A stretch of DNA of 39,166 nt, taken from a virus. The position numbers and the translations under genes were made by a program. Under the pieces are notes generated by a model. The model saw nothing but the letters and a program-made list of their open reading frames with translations, had not been told where the DNA came from and searched no databases. Within the stretch, counting starts at the first letter, position 1. Every line of letters starts with the position of its first letter. Positions 21,523 through 33,500 of this stretch are shown here, in pieces. The stretch covers positions 1 to 39,166 of IMG/VR virus record IMGVR_UViG_3300010885_036222; one strand, written 5' to 3'.

Positions 21523-22848
21523 TTAAAATGTCTGATACCAAATATCGCCAATGTTGCCCTGTGTGCTCAACGGTGCATAACTGTTGACATAAACGTTACG
21601 AGCTATGTTAGACACCATTGCTATGTTGCCATTAGATCGAACATTTCCAGCGGTGATGTTGCCTGTTGTGTTAAATGTAAGTGTTGACAGTAACGAAGTC
21701 ACATTGGCATTGCTAAAATTTGCTGTGCTAAAGTTGGTGTTGGCCCAGGTATAGAAACCGCCCACGTTGGATTGCAAATTGGAGATGTTTGTATTGGCGC
21801 CTGTGACATTTGCATTAATACCTGTGATCACTGTCGAAGTCGGCAGATATGCGGCCACAGTGGTGTTGCCATAGTTATTAGACACATAGGGAGATCCATT
21901 GGACCAAAACAAGCCAGTAGTGACTATAATATTGTCAGCTGTGATGTCACCGGTATATGTAGGTAAGAATTGTGCAACATCACTGTTTGAGTAATCGCTT
22001 GCACCATAGTTCAAATTGGCCCAGGTATAGAAACCAGAGATACTTGAATTAATTCCACCAACTGCTATGCTTAAATTTTGAATCTCGTTTGTTTGTAGTA
22101 GATTTTGTGCGTCAACATAATTGCGGACTGCCACGTTTGTTGCCAAGATGCTGGCGTTTGCCCCAGTCAATCCAGATTGTACCGTATTGATTGCGGCAGT
22201 TTGATTGTTTTGTACCACATTGTGTGCGGCCAGCGTATTATTGATGGTATCAATGGAGGATGATAGTCCGTTAATGGTGCTTGACTGTGTGCTGATTGCT
22301 GTATTGGCTGCCGCAACGTTGGCATCGGTGCTGTCAATTCTGGCATTGGTGCTATCTAGTAGGCCAGACAAATCAATATTGGACCCAGTGACCAAGCCCG
22401 ACAATATGCCAATTGATGTTGCTTGAGCCGCGGCGTTGGCCCACAAGTTTTTAAGTTGTGTATCTTGTGCGGCTGCATTGGCTGTTAGTGTTGATACATT
22501 GCTTGCAAAATAAGAACTTAGGTTCGCTATGTTTGCGGCCAGCGATTGATTTAGTGTGGTAACATTTGCTGTCAATCCAACTGCATTTGCTATCACATTA
22601 AATGTTGTGCCGTCAAAGTATTTTAATGTTGTGGTCCCAGTATCGTACCATAGTTGTCCGGTCAGGGGATAAGCCGGTGCGGTGCCGTTGGCAAAATTTT
22701 CCATTAACCGCACAAAGTTCTCGTTTTGTGCAGTACCAAAGTTCACATAATTTTTACCAACCAGGTTTACACCCCTGCTGGAATCTAGCGTACCATCTAA
22801 TAGAGTTAGTAACTGTTGCCCGTTTGTTTTATAAATGATGTACGCCAT
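21523..22848 (-). CDS. Tail-fibre protein with attachment module and long helical stalk, 441 aa
   Basis: Residues 20-75 hold the shared module (GVNLVGKNYVNFGTAQNENF, MENFANGTAP, GQLWYDT). From about residue 95 to 270 the sequence is rich in Ala, Asn, Ser and Thr with heptad-like spacing and repeated SLAANIANL- and LWANAAAQ-type units, suggesting a trimeric coiled stalk. A repeated FYTWANLNYGASDYSNSDVA / FYTWANTNFSTANFSNANVT unit and an NVTGANTN stretch follow. The end, STQGNIGDIWYQTF, resembles that of the 377-aa fibre. No enzyme motif is visible. ATG 22848 has AGGA nine nt upstream, inside the end of the preceding gene. Its role is probably a fibre shaft or connector; the order of assembly is unknown. 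Confidence 0.8.
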   Translation of the reverse strand: MAYIIYKTNGQQLLTLLDGTLDSSRGVNLVGKNYVNFGTAQNENFVRLMENFANGTAPAYPLTGQLWYDTGTTTLKYFDGTTFNVIANAVGLTANVTTLNQSLAANIANLSSYFASNVSTLTANAAAQDTQLKNLWANAAAQATSIGILSGLVTGSNIDLSGLLDSTNARIDSTDANVAAANTAISTQSSTINGLSSSIDTINNTLAAHNVVQNNQTAAINTVQSGLTGANASILATNVAVRNYVDAQNLLQTNEIQNLSIAVGGINSSISGFYTWANLNYGASDYSNSDVAQFLPTYTGDITADNIIVTTGLFWSNGSPYVSNNYGNTTVAAYLPTSTVITGINANVTGANTNISNLQSNVGGFYTWANTNFSTANFSNANVTSLLSTLTFNTTGNITAGNVRSNGNIAMVSNIARNVYVNSYAPLSTQGNIGDIWYQTF

Positions 22849-22854
22849 GTGTTA

Positions 22855-23505
22855 TTATCCTAATGCACTCAAGTTGGTTAGTGTTTGAATTCGCACAGTA
22901 TAATCGATTTGAATCAGTCGGTTCAGACTCTTTTGTACTGGATGGAACACCACGTGTGTCAACAGTAGGCCTGTAGTGGTCAATCCGCTAGAGCCGTCTA
23001 GGCTGTGTGCTTTGAGTCCCAATTCGTCAAACACATAGTCGCCATTTAGGCTTTGACTGTTGTCAAAGGCCGCCTGGTCAGCAGGCTCGCCGTAGTCCAG
23101 CAAACAGGTCACTAGAATATCGGTGTAGATGTTGCCTGGAGTGTGTAGCACTGTGATGTTGTTGCGTGTTGGGTCGGTATTTTGAATACTGGTGTTGTCA
23201 ACAATTTTATAGTACGTGGGATTGTACAAGTTACTGTTCTGTGCATTGGTATTTGGCGGCAGGTAACTGATAACGCCGGTGGGGTCCACAGCAGTTCCGC
23301 CATTGCCAAAGTGCATTTCATAGATAAAACTTTGGCCTTTGTTGCTCAAGTTCTGTGCCAAGGCCACTGAAATGTTTTCGTAGTGTATGGCATTGCGTTT
23401 GTTGACAAATTCTTCGCCTGTTACAGGATCGAAAATTTTGATATGTCCTTGAACATGTACGCCACCGGTCTCATCCGGCTTGCGTTCGGGTTTTTGGTTT
23501 TCCAT
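22855..23505 (-). CDS. Virion structural-type protein, 216 aa, function unknown
   Basis: After a charged N-terminus (MENQKPERKPDETGG) comes VHVQGHIKIFDPVTGEEFVN, then KRNAIHYENISVALAQNLSN and IYEMHFGNGGT. The rest is beta-like and ends RIQTLTNLSALG. I believe similar short proteins occur among the structural genes of aquatic T4-like phages, but no named family is certain. An in-frame ATG at 23538 would add 11 residues (EQDKQQDKQQ-type). I prefer ATG 23505 because AGGAT lies about ten nt before it, and because a transcript from the GATAAATA motif just upstream would begin near 23536, too late for the first ATG. The gene sits between two fibre genes, so a baseplate or fibre-connector role is likely. 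Confidence 0.72.
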   Translation of the reverse strand: MENQKPERKPDETGGVHVQGHIKIFDPVTGEEFVNKRNAIHYENISVALAQNLSNKGQSFIYEMHFGNGGTAVDPTGVISYLPPNTNAQNSNLYNPTYYKIVDNTSIQNTDPTRNNITVLHTPGNIYTDILVTCLLDYGEPADQAAFDNSQSLNGDYVFDELGLKAHSLDGSSGLTTTGLLLTHVVFHPVQKSLNRLIQIDYTVRIQTLTNLSALG

Positions 23506-23542
23506 TTGTTGTTTATCCTGTTGTTTATCTTGTTCCATATGT

Positions 23543-23550
23543 TATTTATC
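23543..23550 (-). promoter_or_regulatory. Late-promoter-like motif GATAAATA upstream of the 216-aa structural gene
   Basis: This is the same eight bases as upstream of the 497-aa fibre gene, again in a short gap between structural genes on the coding strand. The predicted start of transcription lies near the first possible ATG (23538) and upstream of the second (23505), which favours the second as the real start. Only two such matches stand at gene junctions in the structural half. Confidence 0.4.
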
Positions 23551-23562
23551 GCTATTTTTCGC

Positions 23563-24558
23563 TTACAAAACCAAGGCTTCTACAAGTTTCTCACCTGAGT
23601 CATCGCTAGCGGCTAGTGCAATAGCAAAAACTTCGCTGGAATGGTATACTGCCGCTGTGGCACAACCGTTATCGCCAGCAATCAAGTTCTGTCCTTTTTT
23701 AACTGTACCTATTACTCGTACTGGAACACGCCCTTTTAGTGCCACAGGGACTCCGCCCTCTAGGCCCGAGTTCATCAGGTAGCTGGGGTTCGCAGAAATT
23801 GCGCCAATAGCACGATTGCCAAATTGGCAGGCTGTGACTTCGGCAGTGCCGCCAATCATCACCACAGTGCCAACTGCGTACTCGGCATCGGGCAAATACA
23901 TTTCTGCCAAGTCAGCATACTGTGCTTGAACTGCTTTACCGTAAATTGTGTTCCACCAAGCACTGGCACTGCCCAAATCGTAAGTTACGTTGGCAGTTGG
24001 TGTAATGGTGCCACCGGCATTGGTTGTGGGCAATGTCACAGTACCGGTGAATGTCGGTCCGGCCAGGTTTGCTTTAATAGATGATAATGTATTGATAGTA
24101 CCAACTGTTGCGGCGGCATTTGCAGTCCACGCGGTGGTTACCGCAGAATCTCTTGCATCAACATAACTTTTCATTGCTGTGTTGGCTGTTGTAATTGCTG
24201 TGTTGGTTGCAGTTGCACCGCTTTGCAATGTTGTGATCTGTCCAGAAAATGTTTGAATATTGTTCTGGGCTGTAGTCATCTGACCTTGCAAGGTATTGAT
24301 GTTGTTGGAGGCGGCTGCGGCCCCTGAAATCAATGAGTTAACGCTGGTTTGTGCAGTCGACACATTGGCAACCACAGCATCAATTTCGCCCTGTAACACA
24401 GTGACACTGGAATTTACTGTATCGCCGATGAAAGATGTGAATGTTGCGCCGGTCACTACCCCCAACACATTTGCACCCAAGCTCACATCCACAACTGGTA
24501 CCAGTGTTGTTGGGACTATTGATCCGATTTTTGGTAATTGACTAAATTTAAGCGCCAT
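23563..24558 (-). CDS. Tail-fibre protein with conserved C-terminal domain, 331 aa
   Basis: The N-terminus KFSQLPKIGSIVPTTLVPVV is followed by an Ala/Thr/Asn-rich coiled stalk (about 50-165) and one fibre repeat, GPTFTGTVTLPTT, at 167-179. From about residue 187 the C-terminal domain begins ANVTYDLGSASAWWNTIYG, goes on with QYADLAEMYLPDAEYAVGT and NPSYLMNSG, and includes GRVPVRVIGTVKKGQNLIAG. It matches the end of the 497-aa fibre, so the domain has been duplicated between fibres. It may act as an intramolecular chaperone or processing domain, which is inference. ATG 24558 has AGGAG five nt upstream, a strong ribosome site lying inside the last codons of the giant gene; the gap between the two genes is 2 nt. 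Confidence 0.8.
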   Translation of the reverse strand: MALKFSQLPKIGSIVPTTLVPVVDVSLGANVLGVVTGATFTSFIGDTVNSSVTVLQGEIDAVVANVSTAQTSVNSLISGAAAASNNINTLQGQMTTAQNNIQTFSGQITTLQSGATATNTAITTANTAMKSYVDARDSAVTTAWTANAAATVGTINTLSSIKANLAGPTFTGTVTLPTTNAGGTITPTANVTYDLGSASAWWNTIYGKAVQAQYADLAEMYLPDAEYAVGTVVMIGGTAEVTACQFGNRAIGAISANPSYLMNSGLEGGVPVALKGRVPVRVIGTVKKGQNLIAGDNGCATAAVYHSSEVFAIALAASDDSGEKLVEALVL

Positions 24559-24560
24559 TT

Positions 24561-27500
24561 TTACTCCTGAATTAGTATTTGGTTATTTTCTGACATTAAT
24601 ATTGTATTTACTGTAACGCCATCGAGTTCAACTTCAATTGTATAGAAGTCGGTCAAGTTGGCACCAGAGCTAATTGTGGCACCAGCTCCCAAGAATGCTC
24701 TAGCCGGCAATTCTGCATCTTGGAATTGTAACCCAAAACTCTTATAATCATAGTCAAGCCATGCTAAATTATCCTGTCGAATCTCAACGTTGGCACTAGT
24801 TGAGGTCACCGTTACCGTGCCATTTGCGCGGACTGCGCCCAGTAGCCCAACTGCATTGGCGTATCGAGTTGATTGAATACCGTTAACATATATTACACAA
24901 CCGGCATTGGCTGTAGTAAACTGTCCGCTATTGTATACAACTGCCACAGTATTCCCGGTAGTGACATTTCCTCTCACAACCGCATTGGCGTTGCTGTAAC
25001 GCTGAGTAATTATGTCCCCAACATTGGCAACAATGTTACCACTCAGCGATAATTTATATGTTGGATTATCCACTGTGGTAAATGTTGCTGTTCCTGTGCC
25101 AGTTTTCCAGTAATTCCACGAACTGTTGCTGTCGAATTGTGTATTGGCACTGATGGTGATGGTACGTGGATTTAGTCCAGGAATTTTCTGAGCGGCACTT
25201 GCATCATATATTGAAGTTTGATCTCCGTTCAATAGATTTTTTGCATAATGTGGCTGTATTGGTGTTCCGCCAACTCCGCGGCGTATATTGCGTAACGTAC
25301 CACCAATTGAAGTAGAGTCATTTTCCCAATAAGTGATCATTTCTCCATCAATAAAGATAACACCAGGAACGGCTCTTTCAATGTCGGGTACAGGTAGTCC
25401 TGTGCCTTGGTTACTGATGTATAAGATACTATCAGAGTCGATACCAACATTGGCCGCAAGATATGCTGTATTAAAACCACTGATGCGATAGTACCGGTGA
25501 TTATCATGGATGTCGTAAAACTCTCGATATGCCAGTGTGGTTCCAATGGGGTCAACTGTCAAGTTAGCCGAGCTGATCACAGATGATGTAAACACACTGA
25601 TATCTACACTTTCGTGCATGATACCAGGTAACAGTTCTTCAGGAGCATGACTAGAAAAATAGTCAATGTATGCTCCACCATCAATGTTGATGTCTTCTGG
25701 ACGAGTACCTAGTGCTGTGTCAAGATAACGACTTTGAATAATTGTATCAAGTAACTGTTGATCTGTGACATTGGCATTGAATTTTAAACCTTGTACTTTT
25801 ACCCCAGGGTATTCAATTCCGGGAATGTATTGCGATAGCCAGAAGTTGTTGTCAAGAACATTGTAAATCTCTTGTCCTAGAGTAGTTTTTGTATTCAGTC
25901 CTGGTGCGTCGGGGCTGCCAATATACGTAATAATACGATCATTTGCGTTGCCAACTTCGGCACCTGTTAGTACTTTAAAGATATCAAAGTTAAAGTTATC
26001 CGATGGTGTAGTATCAACTATGGGTCTATATGCTTTACCAGCATAAGCCACAGTGGTTCCTGCAACATAACTATTGGAACTGCTCCAAATCTGTACATTT
26101 GATTCGTACGCGGTACGATCAAACTTTAACACGCTGTTGAATTGCCTTGCTGTGCGATTAATAATTCTTGCCACGGCCAATGCACCGGACCCTTTGGTAC
26201 CGTTGATTGTTATTCGTGGTGCGCTGGTATATCCAACACCGGGGTTTGTAACAGCAATACTGGTAATAGCTCCAGTAACCAAATTAAATCCCGAAACCAC
26301 CGCAGTGGCTCCACTACCACCGCCTCCGGTAATAGTGACACTTGGGCTTATAATTGAATTGCTCTTTGGATCTGTTAAGAATAGGTAACCGGTGCCACCA
26401 TTACTCAATTGAATCGAATCAATAGTAAAGCCATGGTATTTGTTCCAGTACTGGTACTCGCCGGTTGTTGATAATAGTGTAGAATCAATTGTTGCACTAT
26501 TGTCTGGTGTGCGGTACTTCCCTAGAGATTTAACATATAAACTAGGCAAATCAAAGTCGGTCACATTACTCTCAACACTATCCGACCCAGTATAGTCAAC
26601 AACATATTCACGAACAATAGTACGATACGGTTTGACTTCATCAATGTAGTCTAAATAATAATTTTGATTGTCTAATATAAAACTGGGCGGTTGACTTAGT
26701 TCTCTTAGTTGATGGAAGATACTAATAAAACTTGATTTAAAGATCCAGTCAATGCTCTTTTGTTCTTGTAATATGTAATCCACTAGAATAAAGAACAATT
26801 TATTAAACTGGCCTGCCAAGGTCCCGATAAAAATATCATTCTTTAGCGCAAATAAAATATTGCGAATTTCGATACTGGGTGTTTGATCAAATCGTATAGT
26901 GTCAAACAGGTCTTCGTCCCATCCCATGTTTCCGGTTGCCCAGTTGTACAGAGTATCACTCAACTGGATGGTACCATTTTGAATACCAACCTTGGACAAC
27001 GACAAGTCAGTGTTCACACGATAAATTGCAAAAAGACCGTTTTCGTCATAGTTAACACGAATAATGTCTCCGCCAACCAGCGACAATGCCACAATGTCTC
27101 TATAAGATGCCACGGTATAGTTGATACGACTTGTTGGATCATAGTCGGCGTCGTACCAATCAACTTTGCTCCAATATAAATTGGTATTATATGATTGTAC
27201 TTGCAATGTATCAAATTGAAGATTACTATTTAATGTGTACAGTGTCCATAAGCCTGCATTTGTGCTGTCAGACAATACCAACACCTTATAACCAGGAGAC
27301 AATATATTAACGTCAATCTTGGCAAGATCGTCAACTGAGTTTACTGTGATGTCGTATTGTGTTGAATCGGGTATTGGATCTTGGGCTTCTAATCCCAATA
27401 AACTGTATTGAAATACAATTGGGTTTGCAATCAACACGCTGTTTGCATATTTTACAAAGTTTTCAATTCCAAGTCCTTGATTTATAAACATTGTTTGTCT

Positions 27501-30500
27501 TGGACGAATCTTTATACCAATTTGGTCCGCTAGATTCAATGTTGGATCTGGTACAACTTGTCCCAAACGATCAACGCCAGCCAAACTATCAATTAATTTT
27601 TCTAATATACGATCAGGAATAATACTATTGGCATCATTTTTGTTAATTAACGCATACTCGGTGTGTATTCCATTGTTGACCAACGATGAGTTGTATTCAA
27701 CATTCAATATGGTATCTGTTCCGCTTAGATAAGGTTGTACATTTACCAAGGCAAATGCATTTGACTGCATTAAGAATGCGTATGGCACACCTTGTAACTG
27801 TGGGTTTTCAATGATGTCAGACAACACCGCGATATTGTTCTTTTTTCCAGGGGCCGCATTTTGTTTATTAATTACCCAGTAATAGTACATCACAGTCACG
27901 TTGCCGTTGATAACAAATGGCACTGTTACATAAGCAGTATCTTGTGGGTACAACGGCACACCGTCGCCACCGCTGGCCACATACTTGCTGGGCGGGTATT
28001 TGCTCTCAACCCACTCACATACTTGTACTTGACTTCCGGGGAACAATTTGCCCCAGTTGTTGCTACGATATATTAATGTATCTTGTTCGTAGTCAAGATA
28101 ACGTAGCAAACTCAGGTTCCACCAGATTCTGCCCTTCTGGCTTTCGTTCCAATGATAAGATTTACTTACCGACACTGACAAATCAACACTGTTGTTGTAT
28201 ACCGCAGGATCGTTGGCTGTTTTGTAATCGATATCTTGTTCAGCAATGCCCAGTATTTTACCTTTTACGGGGTCGATATAATCCAAATAAGATAATATAG
28301 TTTGAGTTTTTTCATTGTAAACAAACAAACGACTAACATTAGATAAATCAACAGTATCATTTTCTTCTCTAATCAGACTCCAGGTCGGCGTTGCTGTTGG
28401 ATTTTCATAGGCATGTACTGTACCACCACCGGTAACCACAGAACTATCATTTGGGGCACCCACTAATATAATTCCGTTATTGATGTCAACTGCATAGCCA
28501 AATTGGTCTGATGGGCTGCCTGCCGGGCTCTTGAGTAGACTCACAAAAGACATGGTACCAACGTTTGTTAAACCTGTGTTGGTGTCGGTTAATCTTTCGT
28601 ATACATAAACTGCACCAGCTTGTGGAACTAGATCATTAAATACTGTTGCTTTTGAGTCAAATACTGTGGTATAGGCGTCAATCTCTGTTGGATACCCAAC
28701 TTGGTCTAGATAACTAGATACTAGTAATACTCCAACTGAATCATCGTACTTCATGGACTGAACAAATCCCACACCGTCAGTCACTGTTGGGTGTGTAATC
28801 ACTTGTGATAATTCAAAAACATTAATATCCAGTTTGCCAAATAAATTAGATCCATCACTGGTAATGACCAGTTTACTATGGTCAACAACACTAGATGACA
28901 CAATGTTAAAAAATACCCCGTCAGCTAGGTTAGCGGTGGCATTGGGTATTGCGGCACTGTTGATCAATGCCACACATTTATCGGGATAGATATATCCCGC
29001 AGGCACCAAAATGTCGCCCAATGTGTCGTATTGAGTTGTGGACTCTCGGGCCGAGCTCAAGTCAACATGCATTCCGTTGATATAGATGCCAACAGTTGTA
29101 TCCACTGGGCCTTCGTTGATGATCAAATTCTTGACATATTCGGTATTGTTCGGAGCGGCCACGGATCCGAGTATCTTACCAGTATTGGAGTATTGATACA
29201 CAATGCCGCGCACACCACTGTCCGATAGTGTATTGGGTGCGCCAATAAAGAATGTTGAGGTATTGGTCCGATCCATTGTTATAACAGATCCAAATTGGTT
29301 TCCTGCATACTGGTAAGAAACAGGTTCAGTTATGGTTTGCACTAAATCAAACGGAGTTCTAGTTACTGTAATAATTTGTCCCAGTGTCAACGGAATAGCA
29401 AAAGAAATAATATTTCCGCTGGCAACAGTAAAGTCAACATCTTTTGTTAGTAAAGTTTTACCAACATAAACTTTTGTGTAGGCATCAACAGAGCCCACAC
29501 ACGAATACGTATTTGTGACTGTTGACACAAACGTCTGCTGGAAACGAGCAAGCACATATGCCGCACCGGCATTGCTGTTGGTACCCGGTGCCCCTATGAC
29601 CAAGTCGTCACCGGTCTTGGATGTTGCAACACTATATCCAAAATTGTCGCTTACGCCTGCACCATATGTGCTTCCAGTAATGGTATTAAACAATTCATAA
29701 CACGGAGATTGCACAAACGATACTGTTGATAACAACGCAGGTGTTGTTATAAATGTAATTACATTTGTGGCCAATGTGTAATCAATGCCAGGCACATAAA
29801 CATAATTGTTATCAAAAATTCTAACTTGTTTGACATTGCCGGGTATCCAAGCCAATGTTTGTGTAGAGCCACCAGACCAAGTGGTGGTCAAGCTCTTTTG
29901 TGTGATTGTGGAATTAAAGCGATATGCATAAACGGTATTATCACCAGGTGCACCAATGTATAACCATTTGCCGTCATCACTAAATGCTACACCAGTTCCA
30001 AATTTGCTTGTTGTGGTTGCATTTGGATCTGTAATGACTTGAATAGATCCTGTTGAGGTATCGTGTACAAACACATAGCCTCTGTTGCTCGAGCTGTTGG
30101 GTGCCCCGACCGCCACAGTAGTAGTGGCTGCGGTCAAAGACTTGCCGTAATTGACTGTTGCGGCTGTTGTAGTGGTTGTTGGCTGTAGGGCCGAAACTTG
30201 ATTTAATTTTCCAGCAGTATTTTTAGCAAATACTTTTACTAACCCACGTGCAGGCATGCCAACAAACATATTAAGTCCATTGGCATTGGTCGCGATGGCT
30301 GTACCAAATCCCGAATTAGGTGTGGCTTGGTTTATGTCATCACGTATTGACGATTGGTAGTTCCACGCTGTTGACTTTTTATATACACCCCATAGGCCGT
30401 TACTGTCGTCGTCTACCCATAGTTTGTCGCCATCATTCCAACCATTTAACGGAATTAGCGCATTGGCCTTGTCTAATGTTGGCACCCTGGCTGTTTGTAA

Positions 30501-33500
30501 AGTGTAAAAGACTCCGGTTCCAGTTATAGTTTTTTCGTTCTTTATGATGTCTGCATTTTTGTGAGGTATTACCTTGACGCTATGCACCCCATCTATAGAA
30601 TATACTTGATAGAATCCATCAAATTGATCATTGAAATGTTTGATAGCAAAAACATCGCCAATCTCTAGAGTTGCAACCTTGCTGAACTCAACACTCATTA
30701 GACTATCAATTGTATATGTTAACGAAATTACATTTATTTTGGTTTCGGTTACTCGATATACATTCCAATTGTTTGTAAAATCTTTAGCTACCCATATATA
30801 GTACCCGGGCCCGATGTTATTGACCACGGTGTCTAAATCTGCATACGAGGTGAAATCAAATAATGTCTCATCGATATCGACTAAATTTACATATCCAGCA
30901 GTTGAGATATCGCTAAAAGTATCAGACAACTCATTACGATTCATAAAGATATTTTTATCGTAATCATTGGGCTTTCTATACAGTTCTACCGGCTTGTAAC
31001 TGACAACTCCACTAATACTTTCGGCATCATCTTTGTTTAATAATTCAATTGGGGCTGGATTTGCTGTAATGATTGAATCGTCAAGTACTAGCTCAACAAA
31101 GTTGTTGGTATTTAAAGATCCGTATTCGCCAACACGCAGAGCCCATTCTTCATATATTGTAATTTCACTGGTCAGATTGTCAAGTTTTGCCTTGGTAAGA
31201 CCTGTAATGGCATTAAGCGTGCCTTTGTTTTTAATAAATCCCTGATAAAACTTAACTTGGCTAGTTTCATCTAATCCAAAGTTTGTTAGATAGTTGCGTT
31301 TACGGAAACCTATTAGGCTTGTTCCAAATCCTTCTAGTGTGCTGTCGGCCGGCAAGTTGTCAACGTCGTATACATTTTTCATACGATCTGCCAGGTAACT
31401 GAAGTTGGGTAGCAAGCCGGTTTTAATATCGGTCTTGTTGATGGGAGCCCATTGTTTGTTTTGCGTAAAATCGCTGGCTGCATCAATGTCCACTAGGGCA
31501 GTATAATATTGGCTTTTGAATTCAATGATAGAGCCCATCTTGTAGTCAACGCCGGGTTGCCATGCATCAACCGTTGAGTTATTATAAACAAATCCTGGAG
31601 GGTTAAATGCTCCGGTCCACGAGCCAGTTTTACTTCCGATTAGTTTTAATCGGAACTGACGATTGCCCAATTCTGGAACATATAGGATATCATTAAATAC
31701 TGTAACATTGTCAAATATAATTGCATGTTCGTACTGGACTACATTTAAATCAGCAAAGCAAATAGTTTGATTGTTGATTGCTGTCAACTTAAATGTATTG
31801 TTGGTACGCACTTCAACAAAATCAGAACTCTTGATAAAGACAAAATTTTGATCTAATACTTTTGTACCGGCTGGCGAATTGTCAATTGGTGCCACAACGC
31901 CTGTGGTTTGTATGTTTGTAAGTACATTATTAACCGGACTCAATATAATAAAATTACCGTTGGCCCAACCCTGTTGGCTCCAGTTTAAAAATTCCTTGCT
32001 ACTTAGTACCCAGTCTCGGGTATCCCCAAGTTGATCATCGACATCGCGGAATCTAAATCCCTGAGAAGTCAAGTATCTGCCGTAACTGATCAAGAAGTCA
32101 ACAACTTCTTGACGAGAATTAAATTGGTACCCGTACGGTATTGTTACCTTTATTGATTCATAGTCATTGTAAATTGTTGCACGTTCTTGTAGTACTCCGA
32201 TTGTATAAAAATTATTATTGACCCTACTAGGGATAATTGTAAAATATGGATTATTTACATTGTAACCAGTTACAATGTATCCACCATCGGTCTGCTCAAC
32301 TTGAACCGCACTATAAACCAATTTTCGTATAGGAGTAGACTGGTTTAGATAGACATTGTAGTTTTCGGTGGGTATTACAATGCCGTTTTGCGAATTGGTT
32401 GGGCTTCCTTGTTCTGCAAGAACTTCAATAAACTTTTTATCAGTATAACCACCAACTTTATACCCAAGTTGAATATTTGCGTTGTCAAGATAATATTGTA
32501 TAGTTGCAACTGGGTCCATCCCAAGATTTAATAAATGGTCTCTTACCCAATTTAAATATCCAGCACTACGTTTAGTGGTACCACTGGTGGTGTCACCGTT
32601 AATGATCACAGATGATAATGTTATACGCTGTAACGTATTGGTGTTGATTAATTGATCAACTAGTGTATTTCTATGGTAGCTGTCAAGGTTAATCAAACTA
32701 CCAAAGTAAACGCCAGGCTTTGACAATGCCAGGGCAAATTGCACAGCAAACGGATAGATACTGCTTGATCGCCAGGCAAATTCAGCTGGCCCTTGGTCAC
32801 CCACTGCAAATGAGGCGCTGGCCGATAAACTATCAAACGTTGATGTTGCCCAATTATTGGGACTCAATAAACTACCGTAGTCATCAACAGGAATAATTTT
32901 ACTCAAGCCAGGACGTGCAAAACGTGTGTCATACCCGGCACGTTCGCCAGCATGAATATAACCAACTTCAAGGTCATCCCATAGTAACTGATTGCCACCG
33001 GTATAAGGAGCCGCGCCATAACGAGTGACCCACCAATTTGGCATTTCGCCAAATCCAAGCATTTCCCAAGGATGTGTATGTGGTCGATATGTGTCAAAGA
33101 AGTAACTGAAAATAGCTCGCCAGCCGCCGGGCAGTAGACTTCCGTCAACGCGGTCTTTAAACTTCTTGTAATTCCATGTCCACGGGTTACTGCCGTCAAA
33201 TCCCATGTTTGATGAGTAGTCGACTTGGTTATCGCCAACCCAACGCAAGAATTGTCGACTTAGTATTTGATTGAATTCTTTAAGAGAATAATCGGAATCT
33301 CGGAACTTACCAGGAATGTAATCGTAAATGTTGAACAGGTGAGCTTCGTAATCGATTTTAATATTATTGTAGATACGTTTTTCTAATTCCAATAATAAAT
33401 CATCACGTATATCATTGAATACCGGAGTAACACTTCCGTCATGACCGCGAATAACCTCAACTGGGGTTATATAACTATCATCAATGAACTTGTTGGGGAC

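Noticed and set aside
26074-26388. Plus-strand 104-aa hydrophobic frame
   Set aside because: It is antisense to the glycine-loop repeats of the giant protein, with no start signal.
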